Shown: piece by piece, positions 19,774 to 30,189 of the stretch
Position numbering within the stretch: the first letter of the stretch is position 1
Layout of the letters: each line of letters begins with the position of its first letter
Source: Hyaloperonospora brassicae
Lineage: Eukaryota > Oomycota > Peronosporomycetes > Peronosporales > Peronosporaceae
Direction: 5' to 3'
Assembly: GCA_947650285.1 (NCBI GenBank)
Contig: CANTFL010001372.1
Coordinates: forward strand, 434,001-498,000
Length of the DNA: 64,000 bases
Notes under the pieces: generated by a model
Seen by the model: the letters and a program-made list of their open reading frames with translations, nothing else
What the model was told of the DNA's origin: nothing
Database searches by the model: none
Translations under genes and position numbers: made by a program

Positions 19774-20823
19774 TTATCCTAGATCCTTTAGGTTCGCTTC
19801 TAATTCAGCCAAAGACACTTGATGACCCAGGTAGTCTAACTTGCGTCGTCCCCAGAAGCTCTTAGCCAAACTGATCGATAAATTCCATTGATTACACACG
19901 TTCAACAATCGTTCCACTTTGCGGTAGAGAGATTCCCACGACGGGGACGGTATCAGCATATCGTCAATGTATGACCTTCGACCAAGGACCGACGTCTTCA
20001 TGTCAGAATCCGGTTTCCCGTCGGTAAACACATCGATAAGATCTGGTGATCCCGAATTGATTGTAGTTGGACGTGTATCAATCTTCAAATATCCATATAA
20101 CGCATTGTCGATCAGTCGTTGGTAAATCTGCGGTGCGTTCTTCAATCCAAATGGCATCCTTAGCCATTCAAACAGGCCTGATGGTGTAATAAACGCCGAA
20201 ATTTCTCTCGCTTGCTCCATCATCTCCACCACCCAAACACCACTTGCCATGTCTAAGGAAATGTACCATATGGCTATATCCATATCCTGCAGCAAGTCGC
20301 TGATCAAAGGCATGGGGTAAACTATCAATCTCGTCAGCTGATTCACTTGTCTATAGTCGATTCACAATCGAATATCTTCTCCATTCTTCTTTATGATCAC
20401 CACGATCGGTGATGCCCATGGAGAAGTGGACGGGCGAATTATCTGCGCCGTCAATAGCCCTTGATCAGATCAGCTAGCTTATCGCAAAATTTGGGAGCGA
20501 CCGGTCGCACTCTCTGTGCGATCGGGTTAGCGCCTCCGACATCAATATCACATACCGCTCCACGAGCCGCAGGGGGTAGGGCATTACCTTTTCCGATTAG
20601 CAGATGGAGATTCGCCCATATTAGTTGTCGTAACTTCTCTTGATCACTCGACAGTGGCTCCCCTGGGTCACCCACTTGAATTTCTTCTAAAGATATCTCG
20701 GCCGCAGGTATAACTACTTCCGGTAGGACTGCCATGTGCTGATCGACCTCCTCGGCGTACAACTCTCCACTTTCGTTACGATACGTCGACTCGGTAAGCG
20801 GTTCCACCCCCCGTCTTTTCTTC
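19774..20823 (-). pseudogene. pol: Reverse transcriptase pseudogene, element B
   Basis: Mirror of A's RT: LDMASG, MPFGLKNAP and YIDD (19960-19971) in the frame 20346-19774, and LIGKGNALPPAARG in the upstream frame ending at 20451. The frameshift after DLIKGY and the TGA in the RL-stop-IDYR block are both shared with A. B retains IDYRQVN where A has IAYRRVN, so A has picked up extra changes here. Confidence 0.82.
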
Positions 20824-20849
20824 TCCGATCGCCACGACGTCATTCCGTT

Positions 20850-21865
20850 TCACCAGTCGATCGGACTGTTCCTGTAACTCACAATCTCTGATCGCACTCC
20901 CGTCTGTCTGACAGCGGGACTCTCCTTGCAGCAAATCGCTGATACCTCGCCCGAATCTTTTGCGTCGACCATCTTTACTTCAGGGTTTGACTCCTCATGC
21001 CGATCTTGTGACTGATCACCCCTCCTGCACCCTTGGGTCGTAGAGATCGACGAAGAAACTTTCGCTGGTCGATAAATATCTTCCTCGGGCTGCATACACC
21101 ACTCTTCTGTGTCCTTCGCGATCTCATCAGACTGATTTCTGGACTGTTTTTGTCCATCACCATCCATGGTAAAGATCGCGTCCGGCTGATCGATGGATCG
21201 TCTCTGCCCCCGATCAGGCTTCTCGCAATCGATCCTCCCTGTCACGTTCGGCGTCATCACTCTGCTAGATTCCTTTGACATGGTTTGTACATGGTCATCG
21301 TCTTGCGTCTCGTCATTTGTATGTTCCGTCACATGTACCTTGATCGATCTTTGATTGCTCTTCATAGCGCGATCATTGCTTTCACTCTTGTCTATGTAGT
21401 GCATCAAATCCTCGTCGACCACGTTTTGATCAGGTTGTAACTTGTCAGCACTGCGGTCGTTTGCCTCTTTTTCTGTCTTCAATTCTTGGTGTTTTAAATC
21501 TTTCTCGGCGTAGGATGTGATCGCTTATCAACAAATGGCCCTTCATACGTTGCGGGTGAGACCTCTTCTCGATCATTTGCAGCCTCGAACGCTAATGTCT
21601 GCCACTCGTTATAACGTCGCGACCCCACATACACGTACCCCTACGATCGGGGTATCGTGTCCGCTACCACCCACAGCCCCAATGGAGTTCCCCAGCGTAA
21701 AATCACCTCGAGAATACATAGGTTTGTGAGCTGAAGAAAGTTGATCCTGCCAGGCCCGGTATTCACAGTTGGTGCCCACTCCACGTCTCGTCTTACCCAT
21801 AGTTTAGCTCTTGGTGGCGCGATACCTATCCTCATTTCTGTTGGTTTGCCGACCGGTATAACCAC
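20850..21865 (-). pseudogene. Protease-RT connector of element B, function unknown
   Basis: Mirror of A's 6078-7110: an acidic/Lys/Gln-rich 210-codon frame (21482-20850) preceded by the WVRRDVEWAPTV connector (21865-21641). It differs from A by only a few residues. A 1-bp indel near 20840 relative to A marks the change of coordinate sum from 27943 to 27942. Confidence 0.5.
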
Positions 21866-21887
21866 GTGTTGATCATTCAGGTTGATC

Positions 21888-22303
21888 GCTTAGATGATCG
21901 ATCTATATAGTGGCTTACGCCCCGCTAGACCCATGCAGACTTCATCGGGTAGACATAGCGTTCCGTCCGCTAGATCCAAGCGAATCCCCGCCGGAACCAT
22001 GAAATCCAAACCCAGTATAGCCTCTCGACCGACTTGATCACCGACTCATACGTCGAAATAATACACTAGTGAGCCGTCCAATGTAATCTTGATCTTCGTG
22101 CGCCCAATTGTCATGTATGCGTATTCCCCTATGCCGACATATTCTTGAATCTAGCTTTCGTCGATCATGCACCTTACCGTACGAGCAAAGGTGGTGTCGA
22201 TGATTGACACTTCAGCACCGGAATCAAACAGCATAGTGGTCTTCTCATTATTGATCTTGCCAACCGCTTGGGCCTGATTGAATCACTTTCCAGTGGTATG
22301 ATA
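21888..22303 (-). pseudogene. pro: Aspartic protease pseudogene, element B
   Basis: The DSGAEVS active-site block is near 22205-22225 and ILGLDYMVPAG near 21986-22018. The TAG in the ES-stop-IQEY block (about 22153) and the TGA in DV-stop-VGD (about 22047) are the same as in A. Confidence 0.75.
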
Positions 22304-22545
22304 GTTCCAATATCCATGTGATTCCCCTGGTTCGAGATCGAGCTCCATCTTCACGGCTGATCGATTGTATTCATCAATTCGTTGCACACTTGAAATCGCC
22401 GGGACACAAGTTGAATCAATACGTATATTATTGACCGACTCGGCCTGACCGTTAACTTCTTGATTCTTCACTTGTCTCTCAACGAATGCATATATACAGA
22501 GCCAAGAACGCTCGGCTCGTACCAGATTCCAACCCGGCGAGCGTC

Positions 22546-22914
22546 CTAGTTTAACATCTCATCCGCCTCGGACGGAAACATTCCTGCGTGCTTAGTGGGA
22601 ACATGCCGCTTGCGCATCAGATTGTAGAACTTTTTCAAAGGGCATTTGCCAATCTCGTGCACTTTTCCACAAGCTGCACACGCGTAAAAACACTTGTCCG
22701 ATGGATGACCTTTACGACCGCACTTCTGGCAGGTCAATCGCTTCCAACAACCGCGATCATTGTGCTTGATCGATCCGCAGTGAGTGCACGGTTTTGATCG
22801 TTCTCCGTGATCAAGTACCTCCACCCAATCAGCTTCTTTATGATACATGCGATACTCTTGGTTTAACTTCACTGGAATGGAGACGGTGGTCGCACAAACC
22901 TTGCGATAGTCCAC
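22546..22914 (-). pseudogene. gag: Gag nucleocapsid segment with CCHC zinc knuckles, element B
   Basis: 122 codons with the same protein sequence as A's 5029-5397, including the CTHC, CQKC and CAAC knuckles. A frameshift separates it from the upstream gag frame, as in A. Confidence 0.82.
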
Positions 22915-22951
22915 GTCATCTTCCTATCTACTTGAATCCGACTCCGAACTG

Positions 22952-23338
22952 CTACTTCCGCTTCCCAACCTGATCTCTCGTACCGCTCGGGTTGATTTGA
23001 GGAACCTGATCAGCATGAACTTTTGATCGCTGATGAAATTTGCCTGGTCCCATCAACGTCTTCGTGTATAGTTTTTCCATGCGCTGATACGCACGCAACG
23101 TTTCTTCCATGTCATCGGCATCCGACAATTGCAGTAGAGTCAACTGTTTCGCTAACTCGCGATCATCCAGTGTAGAAATAAATTGTTCCACATGTTCATG
23201 CCGCGTAGCGTGTCTACCTTCTCGAATCGCGACCTTGTCTCGGATCGCTTCCCCATTCAACCGGTGTAAATACTCCAGCGGGGTTTCATCTGGTCGTTGG
23301 CGCGCGTGGTAATACTGTATGGCATTCGATACACCATA
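22952..23338 (-). pseudogene. gag: Gag 3' part of element B, downstream of Crypton insertion
   Basis: From YHARQRPDETPLEYLHRLN to the end at GKRK this is the second half of the Gag domain. It matches A's 4600-4991. Upstream of TATGGTGTATCG (23327-23338, complement) the frame runs into Crypton sequence, so the first part of the ORF that begins at 23422 is not Gag. Confidence 0.8.
23334..23338. repeat. Crypton flanking direct repeat (CCATA), left copy
   Basis: CCATA here and at 26663-26667 bracket the Crypton. The uninterrupted gag of element A has one copy of the corresponding TATGG. It marks the crossover site rather than a staggered-cut duplication. Confidence 0.65.
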
Positions 23339-23626
23339 CCATGAAATCTCCGACCTCCGACACGCTCCGACCGGGACAAAGCCAGTACAAAATTGTGTAA
23401 TAGTGTGCAATTTTGTGTGCACTTTTGTGCTAGCAATGATAAGTGGACAGGGGCCTTAAAATATGATTGATTGAGGCAAATTGATTTTCCTTGTGTGCGT
23501 GTTATAAAGTTAAATATTACGTGCTGATCTGCTTCACTACATCGTAAATTGTGCCAACGTGTCAATTTACCACGACACGTGGAATATGGACGAGTTGTAA
23601 ATGATGGGGCTTCAATGTATATGCAC

Positions 23627-24060
23627 GTGCACCCGTGTCCATCGTACTTATACGCGCGTTATTAACTGCGCATTGATCGTTATGTTGTATTCAATGACAG
23701 GTAAGCAGCTACATGGTGGACTACATGCCGCCCGTGTGCTACCCGGATGACATGTTCCCGTGCGTAAATGGTGCACAACGCGTTTGCTGCGTACGTGCAC
23801 CCGTGTCCATGCGTATTTATACGCGCGTTATTGACTGCGCATTGATCGTTATGTTGTATCTAATGACAGGTAAGCAGCTACATGGTGGACTACATGCCGC
23901 CCGTGTGAACCGTGTCCATGTGTATTTATACACGCGTTATTGACTGCGCATTGATCGTTATGTTGTATTCAATCACAGGTAAGCAGCTACATGGTGGACT
24001 ACATGCCGCCCGTGTGCTACCCGGATGACATGTTCCCGGTGCGTAAATGGTGTACATCGT
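23627..24060. repeat. Tandem repeat of about 110-168 bp, three copies, in Crypton
   Basis: Copies start at about 23627, 23795 and 23905. Each contains CGTGTCCAT, an ACGCGTTATT-like block, GCGCATTGATCGTTATG and ACAGGTAAGCAGCTACATGG. Copies one and three also share a tail (GCTACCCGGATGACATGTTC) that the middle copy lacks. The array lies downstream of the recombinase gene, so it could hold termination or recombination signals; its role is unknown. Confidence 0.85.
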
Positions 24061-24299
24061 GATACGATATTGTCATGTCCAAGAACATTTTGAGCGACCT
24101 GACCTCGATGATAAAGGGTAAGATAAATTGTTTTACTATGATGTATATACGCTGTATCATGAGAGTAAGGACGAGCTAAAGTGTCTCGCCGATCTTGTAA
24201 ATATGTACTTGTTGTATTTCTCCTTCTTTAGTGCGGAATGACTCAGCATGTATACAATGGCGTGAAGACCATCATCTATGGGTACTGCGGGTTGACAAT

Positions 24300-26423
24300 T
24301 TATCCGATGATGTTTATAGTATGCGCAGGAGATGGATCTACTATGCGCCCGGTGGCTTGAAGTTGTCTGTATCGTTGAATGTGTTTGCTTAGATAACCAG
24401 CTTTGTGTAGCTTGCGCATGGACTTGAGGACGTTTTGTGCTCCGCGGGCCTTTATGTTGTGGTCGCCAAGAAACGAAAGTAACTGCATTTCAGCGACATC
24501 GCCTAATTCCAACACATCGTCTCGATACTGCGGAGACTTCTCATCAAGCACGAAGCCATCAGCAAGAAATAGTTTCATGAATGCAACGATAAGTTTGGCG
24601 GTGGATTTCGTGTGCTTGCTCGAGCTATCAAACGAATCCCAGAGGCGGGGTTCCAGGGTATACCAACAAAACCAGACGTCCTTCAGGTTTGTTGACGAGC
24701 TCGTTCGGCGACGTTTGGCTGGTGGTTCTTTGTCTTTACCCTCACTGCTTTCATGTGAAGATTTTGGTTGAGCTTTGTTATAGACCTCAGCTTCAATCAT
24801 CGAGACGCGAGATTCGAGCCTTTGGTTGACCTTGACTAACTGTTCAATTAATGAATCTTGACGAAGATATATTGGATGCTTTGTGATGTCAATCGTGCTG
24901 TCTGAAGCCTTGATGGGATTCGGTGGATCATTTGTCTTCGTGTAGCAGGCTAGATGTGAAGACCAAGCTAGAAGTTCGCTGACGGAGTAACCTTGCTGGA
25001 TTACACACGCTTCCAAACGTGTGACTACAAGTCCGTCTTTCTTTAGCTGCTTCAACGATGGATAATGAATCAGCAGGTAAGTGATAAGCGTTTCAATCAC
25101 TCTTTCGCTCACGTTGTATTGTGTAGTCTTGAGCCCTTGAGATGCATTGAAGAGCGCTGTCGCAACAGTTTGTATTTTTGTCTGCGTACTGGAGTCGAAG
25201 ACATCAAGTGATAGGAGAGATACGTCGGTATCGAGGTGTCGCCCACTCAAGACCCGGGCAACCTTATGGTCTTCGGAAGCCGTATTAAAAACGTACGCGA
25301 AGGCCTTGTTTGTCGCTGTCATATTCCAGGCGCCTCGGTCGAAGATCCACTGTACACACGATCCAGCCCCATTTGCATGCTGCGCCCCTCCGCGCCGAAA
25401 AGAGTGAGATGTCAAGCGCTCGGATACGCCAGCTTTTACAGCGACCCGATCAAGAACACGGTTGAAGTAGCTGTGTACACCAGGAGCGTTATCTGTGATG
25501 TTCTCCTTCTTAGCAGCGGTGGATAATATATCCTGTGAAGACACCACAGCCTCTGGATGATCGAGCAAATCGATGAGCGGAGTTGCTGGAGCTAATATGG
25601 ACTGTAAGATAGCCATCTGCTCATGAAGTTGACTCAGCACGGATATAGTTGGCGATGAGTGGGTCACGAGGGCGAGAGCTATGGCAAGCAGAGGACATGT
25701 GGTGAAGTCTTCGTCCGGGAAAAGTGAAAGAACTTGCTCTTCAGAGGTTTTAATTCGGATAAATCGGACGAAGAATATGTCGCCCGAGCCGATAGACAGG
25801 TTTGTCTTCCGCAGCATTGTAAGGTCCGATGCACGCCCAAAGAGATACCAAAGCAAATACAACAGCGCCGCATCTTGGTAGTCAGCACTAGTAACCGCAG
25901 TTGAATACAAGTATTCCATCATTTTCTTGAGAGCAGACTTTGTGCATGCTGGGGCCTTGTTTACAAACGAGCCTGACTCACGATTCATGCAATGGCGTTC
26001 GAGTGTCTTTCCTTTCTTGAGCAAATTATTTTCAACCACTGCTCGATGCTGTGGGAACTGCTCCAGCAGCCAATTCTTGGATTGTCACAAGTACTGCATG
26101 ACCGAGTGTCGAGCTAAGAGCTGTCCCTTTCGGCTTTCCTTGAACGCGAGATACATGCCAAACTTGTCCATCACAGCTTCTAGTGCGAGAGGTGCCCTTT
26201 CGCGCTGCATGCACTGTTGCAGGTACTCCCAAGTAACCTCCTCCTGCTCGAGGAACTTTAAAAATGAGCGCGCTGCGTTCTCACGGGCACGCTTTGTGTC
26301 GGCAGGTGCTAGGTCGGTCAGACTCATCCTCGGTGGGGATGTTAAAGCTTGGATGTTGTTTGTAAAATATGCGATTGAGTTAACTTTTGTCGGAGATGTC
26401 GGAGTTTGAGTGTTATTTACCAA
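24300..26423 (-). pseudogene. Crypton tyrosine recombinase, one in-frame TGA
   Basis: One reading frame runs from ATG 26423 to a stop at 24300 (707 codons) and is interrupted only by a TGA at 26085-26087. The first 112 residues look like the N-terminal DNA-binding (SAM-like) domain of such recombinases. After the stop, with numbering from the Met at 26039, come Arg69 (LFGRASDL), His212 and Arg215 (SHSFRRGG), Trp238 (RGAW) and the nucleophile Tyr249 (FAYVF), the R..HxxR..Y set of tyrosine recombinases. A helical segment follows near 400-420, then a Lys/Glu-rich basic linker (PAKRRRTSS), then a C-terminal domain beginning WFCWYTLEPRLWDS. The enzyme would cut and recombine the element as a DNA circle. 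The catalytic region is otherwise intact, so this is a recently disabled copy or one that needs readthrough. Confidence 0.82.
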
Positions 26424-26662
26424 ATTTGCGAATAACTTGGTGTTTGTATAGTGATAACCATAACAGCACGGTTCTCTCCGACCTGATACGTCGGAGAGGT
26501 AGCTGAGAGAGCTGCACTTGTATATCTGCTCTCTGATTGGATATAATTTTGCCTTCGTGCAATTTGACTCCTTAAAAAAGAGTTTATATCACTAGGCTCA
26601 CACTATTGGTCAATACACTCAATATGTTATTCAAGTGCGGTCGGAGGTTCAATGTTAATTAT

Positions 26663-26667
26663 CCATA
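26663..26667. repeat. Crypton flanking direct repeat (CCATA), right copy
   Basis: Second copy of the 5-bp sequence that borders the Crypton; see 23334-23338. Confidence 0.65.
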
Positions 26668-28195
26668 TCCTCCAAATTGTACCATGAAACCTTCCAGCAG
26701 ATCTTTACACGTGCGACGAGTAGTGCGACTCAATCGACTGTGCCAATTCTGTGCCGGTCCCGTCAGCATATCACCGAATACCAGGCATTTTTCTTCATCC
26801 GGTATTTGGTCCCTTAGAAACGCCGACTTGACCTTGCTGATCCAGATTCTGGCGCGATCTTCGTCTCGATCTCTTCCATTAAATTTCTTCAGATCTCCGG
26901 TCACCGAGAAACGAATACGTTGGGGAGACGGTCTTGAGTTCGTCGAAACTTCCGCAGGCGCCATTAATGAACGCCTCAAGTCCTCCCGATCCGATTCGTA
27001 TGGGGGTGCCTTCGGAGATCGCCAAAGTCTGATTGACCTTGATGCGATCCGACCGACTCCATCTCAACATCCGGAAAGTATGTCTCTCGCGCTCTTGGCT
27101 TCTTGATCGTTTGTCTTGGATAGATCGCTTAGCATGCTTGACTCCGATGTCTCTGTTCGTATCGCTCCATTGCGTTATCAATGTAAGACAGCAGATGTAC
27201 TTGTAAGGCCACTGCGTCATCTCCGGTGGTACTTATAGCTGCCGATCGCGGATCAGCCTTGATTCCTTTGGCGCGATCATGCAGATAAGAGGATCCACTG
27301 GGGCCTAGTGACATCCGTTGAATGCCGGTCGAGGCTTCTGAGTCGCTCTCGGATTCCGCTGAGGCATACTGCGACGATCCGGTGTGGTGTTCCTTCGTCA
27401 TGTCCGCGATCGTGGTGCGCGCTTGATCTTCAATCTTGGCTTTGTCTGTGAGAGGGATCAGCTTCTCGTACAACGATCGACATGCGCAGGTAATTTGATC
27501 TTAATCAAAATTTAACAACCTTTTCACATCGATCTTTTCCGCCACGAATACAGCTTCATGCAAAAGTCGCATGGTCCCATAGATTCCTTCCAGCATGTTG
27601 GATGCACTTGCCGGTGTCGATACCGGACCTTGAATCTCGTCGATCAGTTTTGGCCTCAGCACTTGGAGTACTGGGTCGCTTGATAGTAGATTCTTAAGCA
27701 TCTTCCACTCGTACATCTTGGCCAGTTCTTCATATTGCCACCCTTCCATCTTGATCGCGTCTTCCACGAACTTGAACGGCTTCGGGATCTTGTTCTCAAC
27801 TTGATCACGTTGATCGGGATTGGTCGTTGTTTCTTTCATCCTCACAGTCCTCAATCGATCTTTTCTCGAGATCGCGGGTGTGAGTTTGGGCAACTGTTGC
27901 TCGGTTTTAACCAATGGGTCTTCACCCTGCGAATCGTGCTTTGTAGCACGATCCTCGGTGGTCGCCGAAGGGACCTCAGGAGGGGGTCGAGGTTTTTCTT
28001 CCAAATCGAGTGATCGATTTTCCTCATTTATTTTCTTGTCATTAGAGCCCCTCTCAGAACTATGATGGACTGGGAATCTTTCAGACTCACGCTATTGTGG
28101 CGATTCCTTGGTCTTCGACGCTTCCGTCCCAGGTTCAGTTTTTATCTTCACATCTTCACTCAGGAACTCACGGTGAAATCCCTAGTCACGAGAAG

Positions 28196-28213
28196 ATCCG
28201 GGCACGCGCACCA
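28196..28213 (-). promoter_or_regulatory. Candidate primer binding site of element B
   Basis: On the - strand TGGTGCGCGTGCCCGG follows the LTR end by one base, exactly as in A. Confidence 0.6.
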
Positions 28214-28214
28214 T

Positions 28215-29356
28215 TGTGGTGGAGTGGTGATCGCTTATTTGAGGAGTCGATCCCAACTCTCCACTGGCTCCCGGACGACCGACTAACGGAGGGGGTTTTT
28301 CCAATTCCGTGTTCTTGATTGCCTTCCTCACCTTGTGTACCCGTCGGTGGGGCTGGTTGCACTCTTCCAGGTGGACTCGTGTCAATGGAAAAATTGACCG
28401 TGTTTGCGATGGGGTCGAGGTTCGATCACGGTGTGGAAATTTTCACACCAGGATCGGGGTTGGTGTGATCACGTGGAATTTGTCACGCGATCACTTGTAT
28501 GCTTGTGGAGTGATCGATATGAGTCACCCTGATCTGTAACATATCGCCTTGTCCAAAGGTAGACCTTGATTCGCGAGCCTTCTGACCATTTGATCCGTCT
28601 CGCGCTCTTGAGTCCTCAACCACAAAGGGGTTCCTGCATCCAGTAGCAGTTGGGGTGTTGTTTAAGAGATCTTGATCCCTGGCCAAACAATACAGGGATA
28701 TCACTTGATTAAAGTATGTAAACCTTTCCTTGACATCGGATGGCCAATGATCCACCCGGAGGAGAAGTCGACACGTGTACTTTGAAGCAAATTGAACTCT
28801 GTTTAATGCTAACCAATCAAACCCAACATCTCTATCCCTATCACCATGTCTTGGACACCGTTTGCCACATGTCGCTCGCTCTAGACGGTAGCGATCTTGT
28901 GCTGGCGTGGCCCACACCTGATATACTTGTCTGATCGAGATCACCTACCTGATCACTGATCACGATTGCGATCACATGCCTGATCACTGATCACGATCAC
29001 GATCGCTGCCTGATCGGGATCGCCTTGCTGATCGCGGACCACATGGTGTGCTCCACACCAACTTGTTCGCGATCACCTACCTGATCAATGATCTCGATCG
29101 CCCCCTTAATCGCTATTGCCTTGCTGATCGGGGATCCCTTCTTTATCGACTGATCGCCAACTTTACCTTCCGCCACATACCTTGACCCAAGATCGCAGGT
29201 CCTAACCTGCCCGATCTGATATACATTTTAGTCTGACTGTTCAATGGACGCAATCTGACCAGATGTGGGACCGGGCAGCCAATTGTTAACTGGATCGGAC
29301 ATAACGGGAATGCGATCAGTTCCTCTACAGAGAAATTCCATAGTCGCTTTACCACA
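28215..29356 (-). repeat. 5' LTR of element B (1142 bp)
   Basis: On the - strand it starts TGTGGTAAAGCGACTATGG and ends CCACA. It is nearly identical to 1919-3058, including the GATC array (28930-29120 here). The outer flank (AAGAT before TGTGG) is not repeated at B's other end, which is truncated. Confidence 0.88.
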
Positions 29357-29368
29357 ATCTTTAGAGAT

Positions 29369-29458
29369 GCTATTTTGAGTAATGTGATCTTAAGTGATGC
29401 GATTTTGGGTGATGTGATATTTTAAGACGTAATCTTGGGTGAAGTGATGTTCGGTGAC
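29369..29458. repeat. 15-bp minisatellite, about six units
   Basis: Six consecutive variants of a 15-mer of the kind GTGATCTTAAGTGAT lie 12 bp outside B's LTR. Units differ by several substitutions, so the array is not young. Confidence 0.65.
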
Positions 29459-29564
29459 ATGTACTCATGAACTGCGATCTTCGCCTGATAAGACCATGGT
29501 CATCTGGCTTGGACCATTGAATACAATGGAACATCAAATCTCGACAGCATAAGGCGAAACGTGA

Positions 29565-30143
29565 TGGTACATCTTATCGAACAAAGTATGCTTCGTCATA
29601 GGTTTAGACTTTGTTTGGAATACATTTAGAGAGAGATATATTTGCTTTTAAGTGCACAACTGTCGTTACTTGTACCAAGTAGGCTTATATGACCTCACGA
29701 AGTCTGAGATTTTCATCGACCACCACAAAAACCATTTCTGAATCATTTGGCCAGTAGTGCAAGATCTCTCCAATTTTTAATTACAATTGGACTCAGAGTG
29801 ACATATCGCAAGACGGCTAGAATAGTCAGAAGGCTCGTGAACGAATCATCTGCTTTGTACAAGGCAATCTTGTAAAGGTCAGAATATTTTAAATCGATCA
29901 CTCTTTAGGTACACCCGTAGCCGTGTGGAGATAAAAATACGACCACCAAGCCATCTCAAATAAAGTCGAGTTTTCCATACGCGCGATTCCACCTGGAAGG
30001 GTGCAGCCCGTCCTACCGACGGATAAACAAGGTGCGGAAGTAAAAAGGCACAGGAGGGAGTATTTCCTCCAATAGTCGGGCGTCTGGGCGCCGGTAAAGA
30101 GTCGGAATCACAAGAAACATGTTATTATTACTCTACCACACCA
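29565..30143 (+). repeat. Diverged LTR remnant of the A/B family
   Basis: It follows the A LTR from about 2430 to 3058 in the same orientation with many substitutions. Shared blocks include GTCAGAAGGCTCG (29828), TCCACCTGGAAG (29988) and CTACCGACGGATAAACAAGGTG (30014). It ends ..CTACCACA near 30143, the LTR terminus. Most differences exchange G/C in the A copy for A/T here. It is an old solo or truncated LTR. Confidence 0.65.
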
Positions 30144-30189
30144 ATATACCAGCTAGACGCCAATTTATTTTAGTAATTTTTGTCCGAAT

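Larger units (their letters stand above)
23339..26662 (-). mobile_element. Crypton (tyrosine-recombinase DNA transposon) inserted in gag of B
   Basis: A 3324-bp insertion splits a gag sequence that is continuous in A. In gag orientation the left flank ends GGATATGG and the right flank resumes TATGGTGTATC, so the 5 bp TATGG (CCATA at 23334-23338 and 26663-26667) border both ends, as expected for Crypton integration by recombination at a short shared sequence. Net length difference between A and B is 3330 bp. Near both ends are copies of CCTCCGAC in opposite orientation (23351-23361 and 26638-26648). It carries one recombinase gene and a 3' tandem repeat. There are no DDE-type TIRs. Confidence 0.85.
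26663..28214 (-). pseudogene. gag: Gag 5' part of element B, upstream of Crypton insertion
   Basis: Mirror of A's 3059-4610. It comprises the charged N-terminal frames 28004-27501 and 27473-27129 and the capsid-like frame 26979-26663. The last reads intact through LTGPAQNWHSRLSR, where A has a 1-bp deletion. The in-frame TAA at 27501-27503, the stop at 27129-27131 and the frameshift at the C5/G5 run near 27005 are shared with A. The frame ends in Crypton sequence after FGGYG. Confidence 0.8.
12887..29356 (-). mobile_element. Ty3/Gypsy retrotransposon B, inverted relative to A and interrupted by a Crypton
   Basis: Same family and gene order as A, on the - strand: 5' LTR 28215-29356, gag split at 23334-26667, protease, RT, integrase, chromodomain (16526-17056), an antisense coding region (13543-16130), PPT and a truncated 3' LTR (12887-13467). 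From 16280 to 29356, apart from the Crypton, it is collinear with A with almost no indels (coordinate sum 27942-27943 on the inner side of the Crypton, 31273-31275 outside). It shares A's stops and frameshifts. The flank outside its 5' LTR shows no similarity to A's flank. Confidence 0.88.

Noticed and set aside
26032..26232. 66-codon ORF overlapping the Crypton stop codon
   Set aside because: It is a different frame from the recombinase parts on both sides, which are in one frame separated by a TGA.
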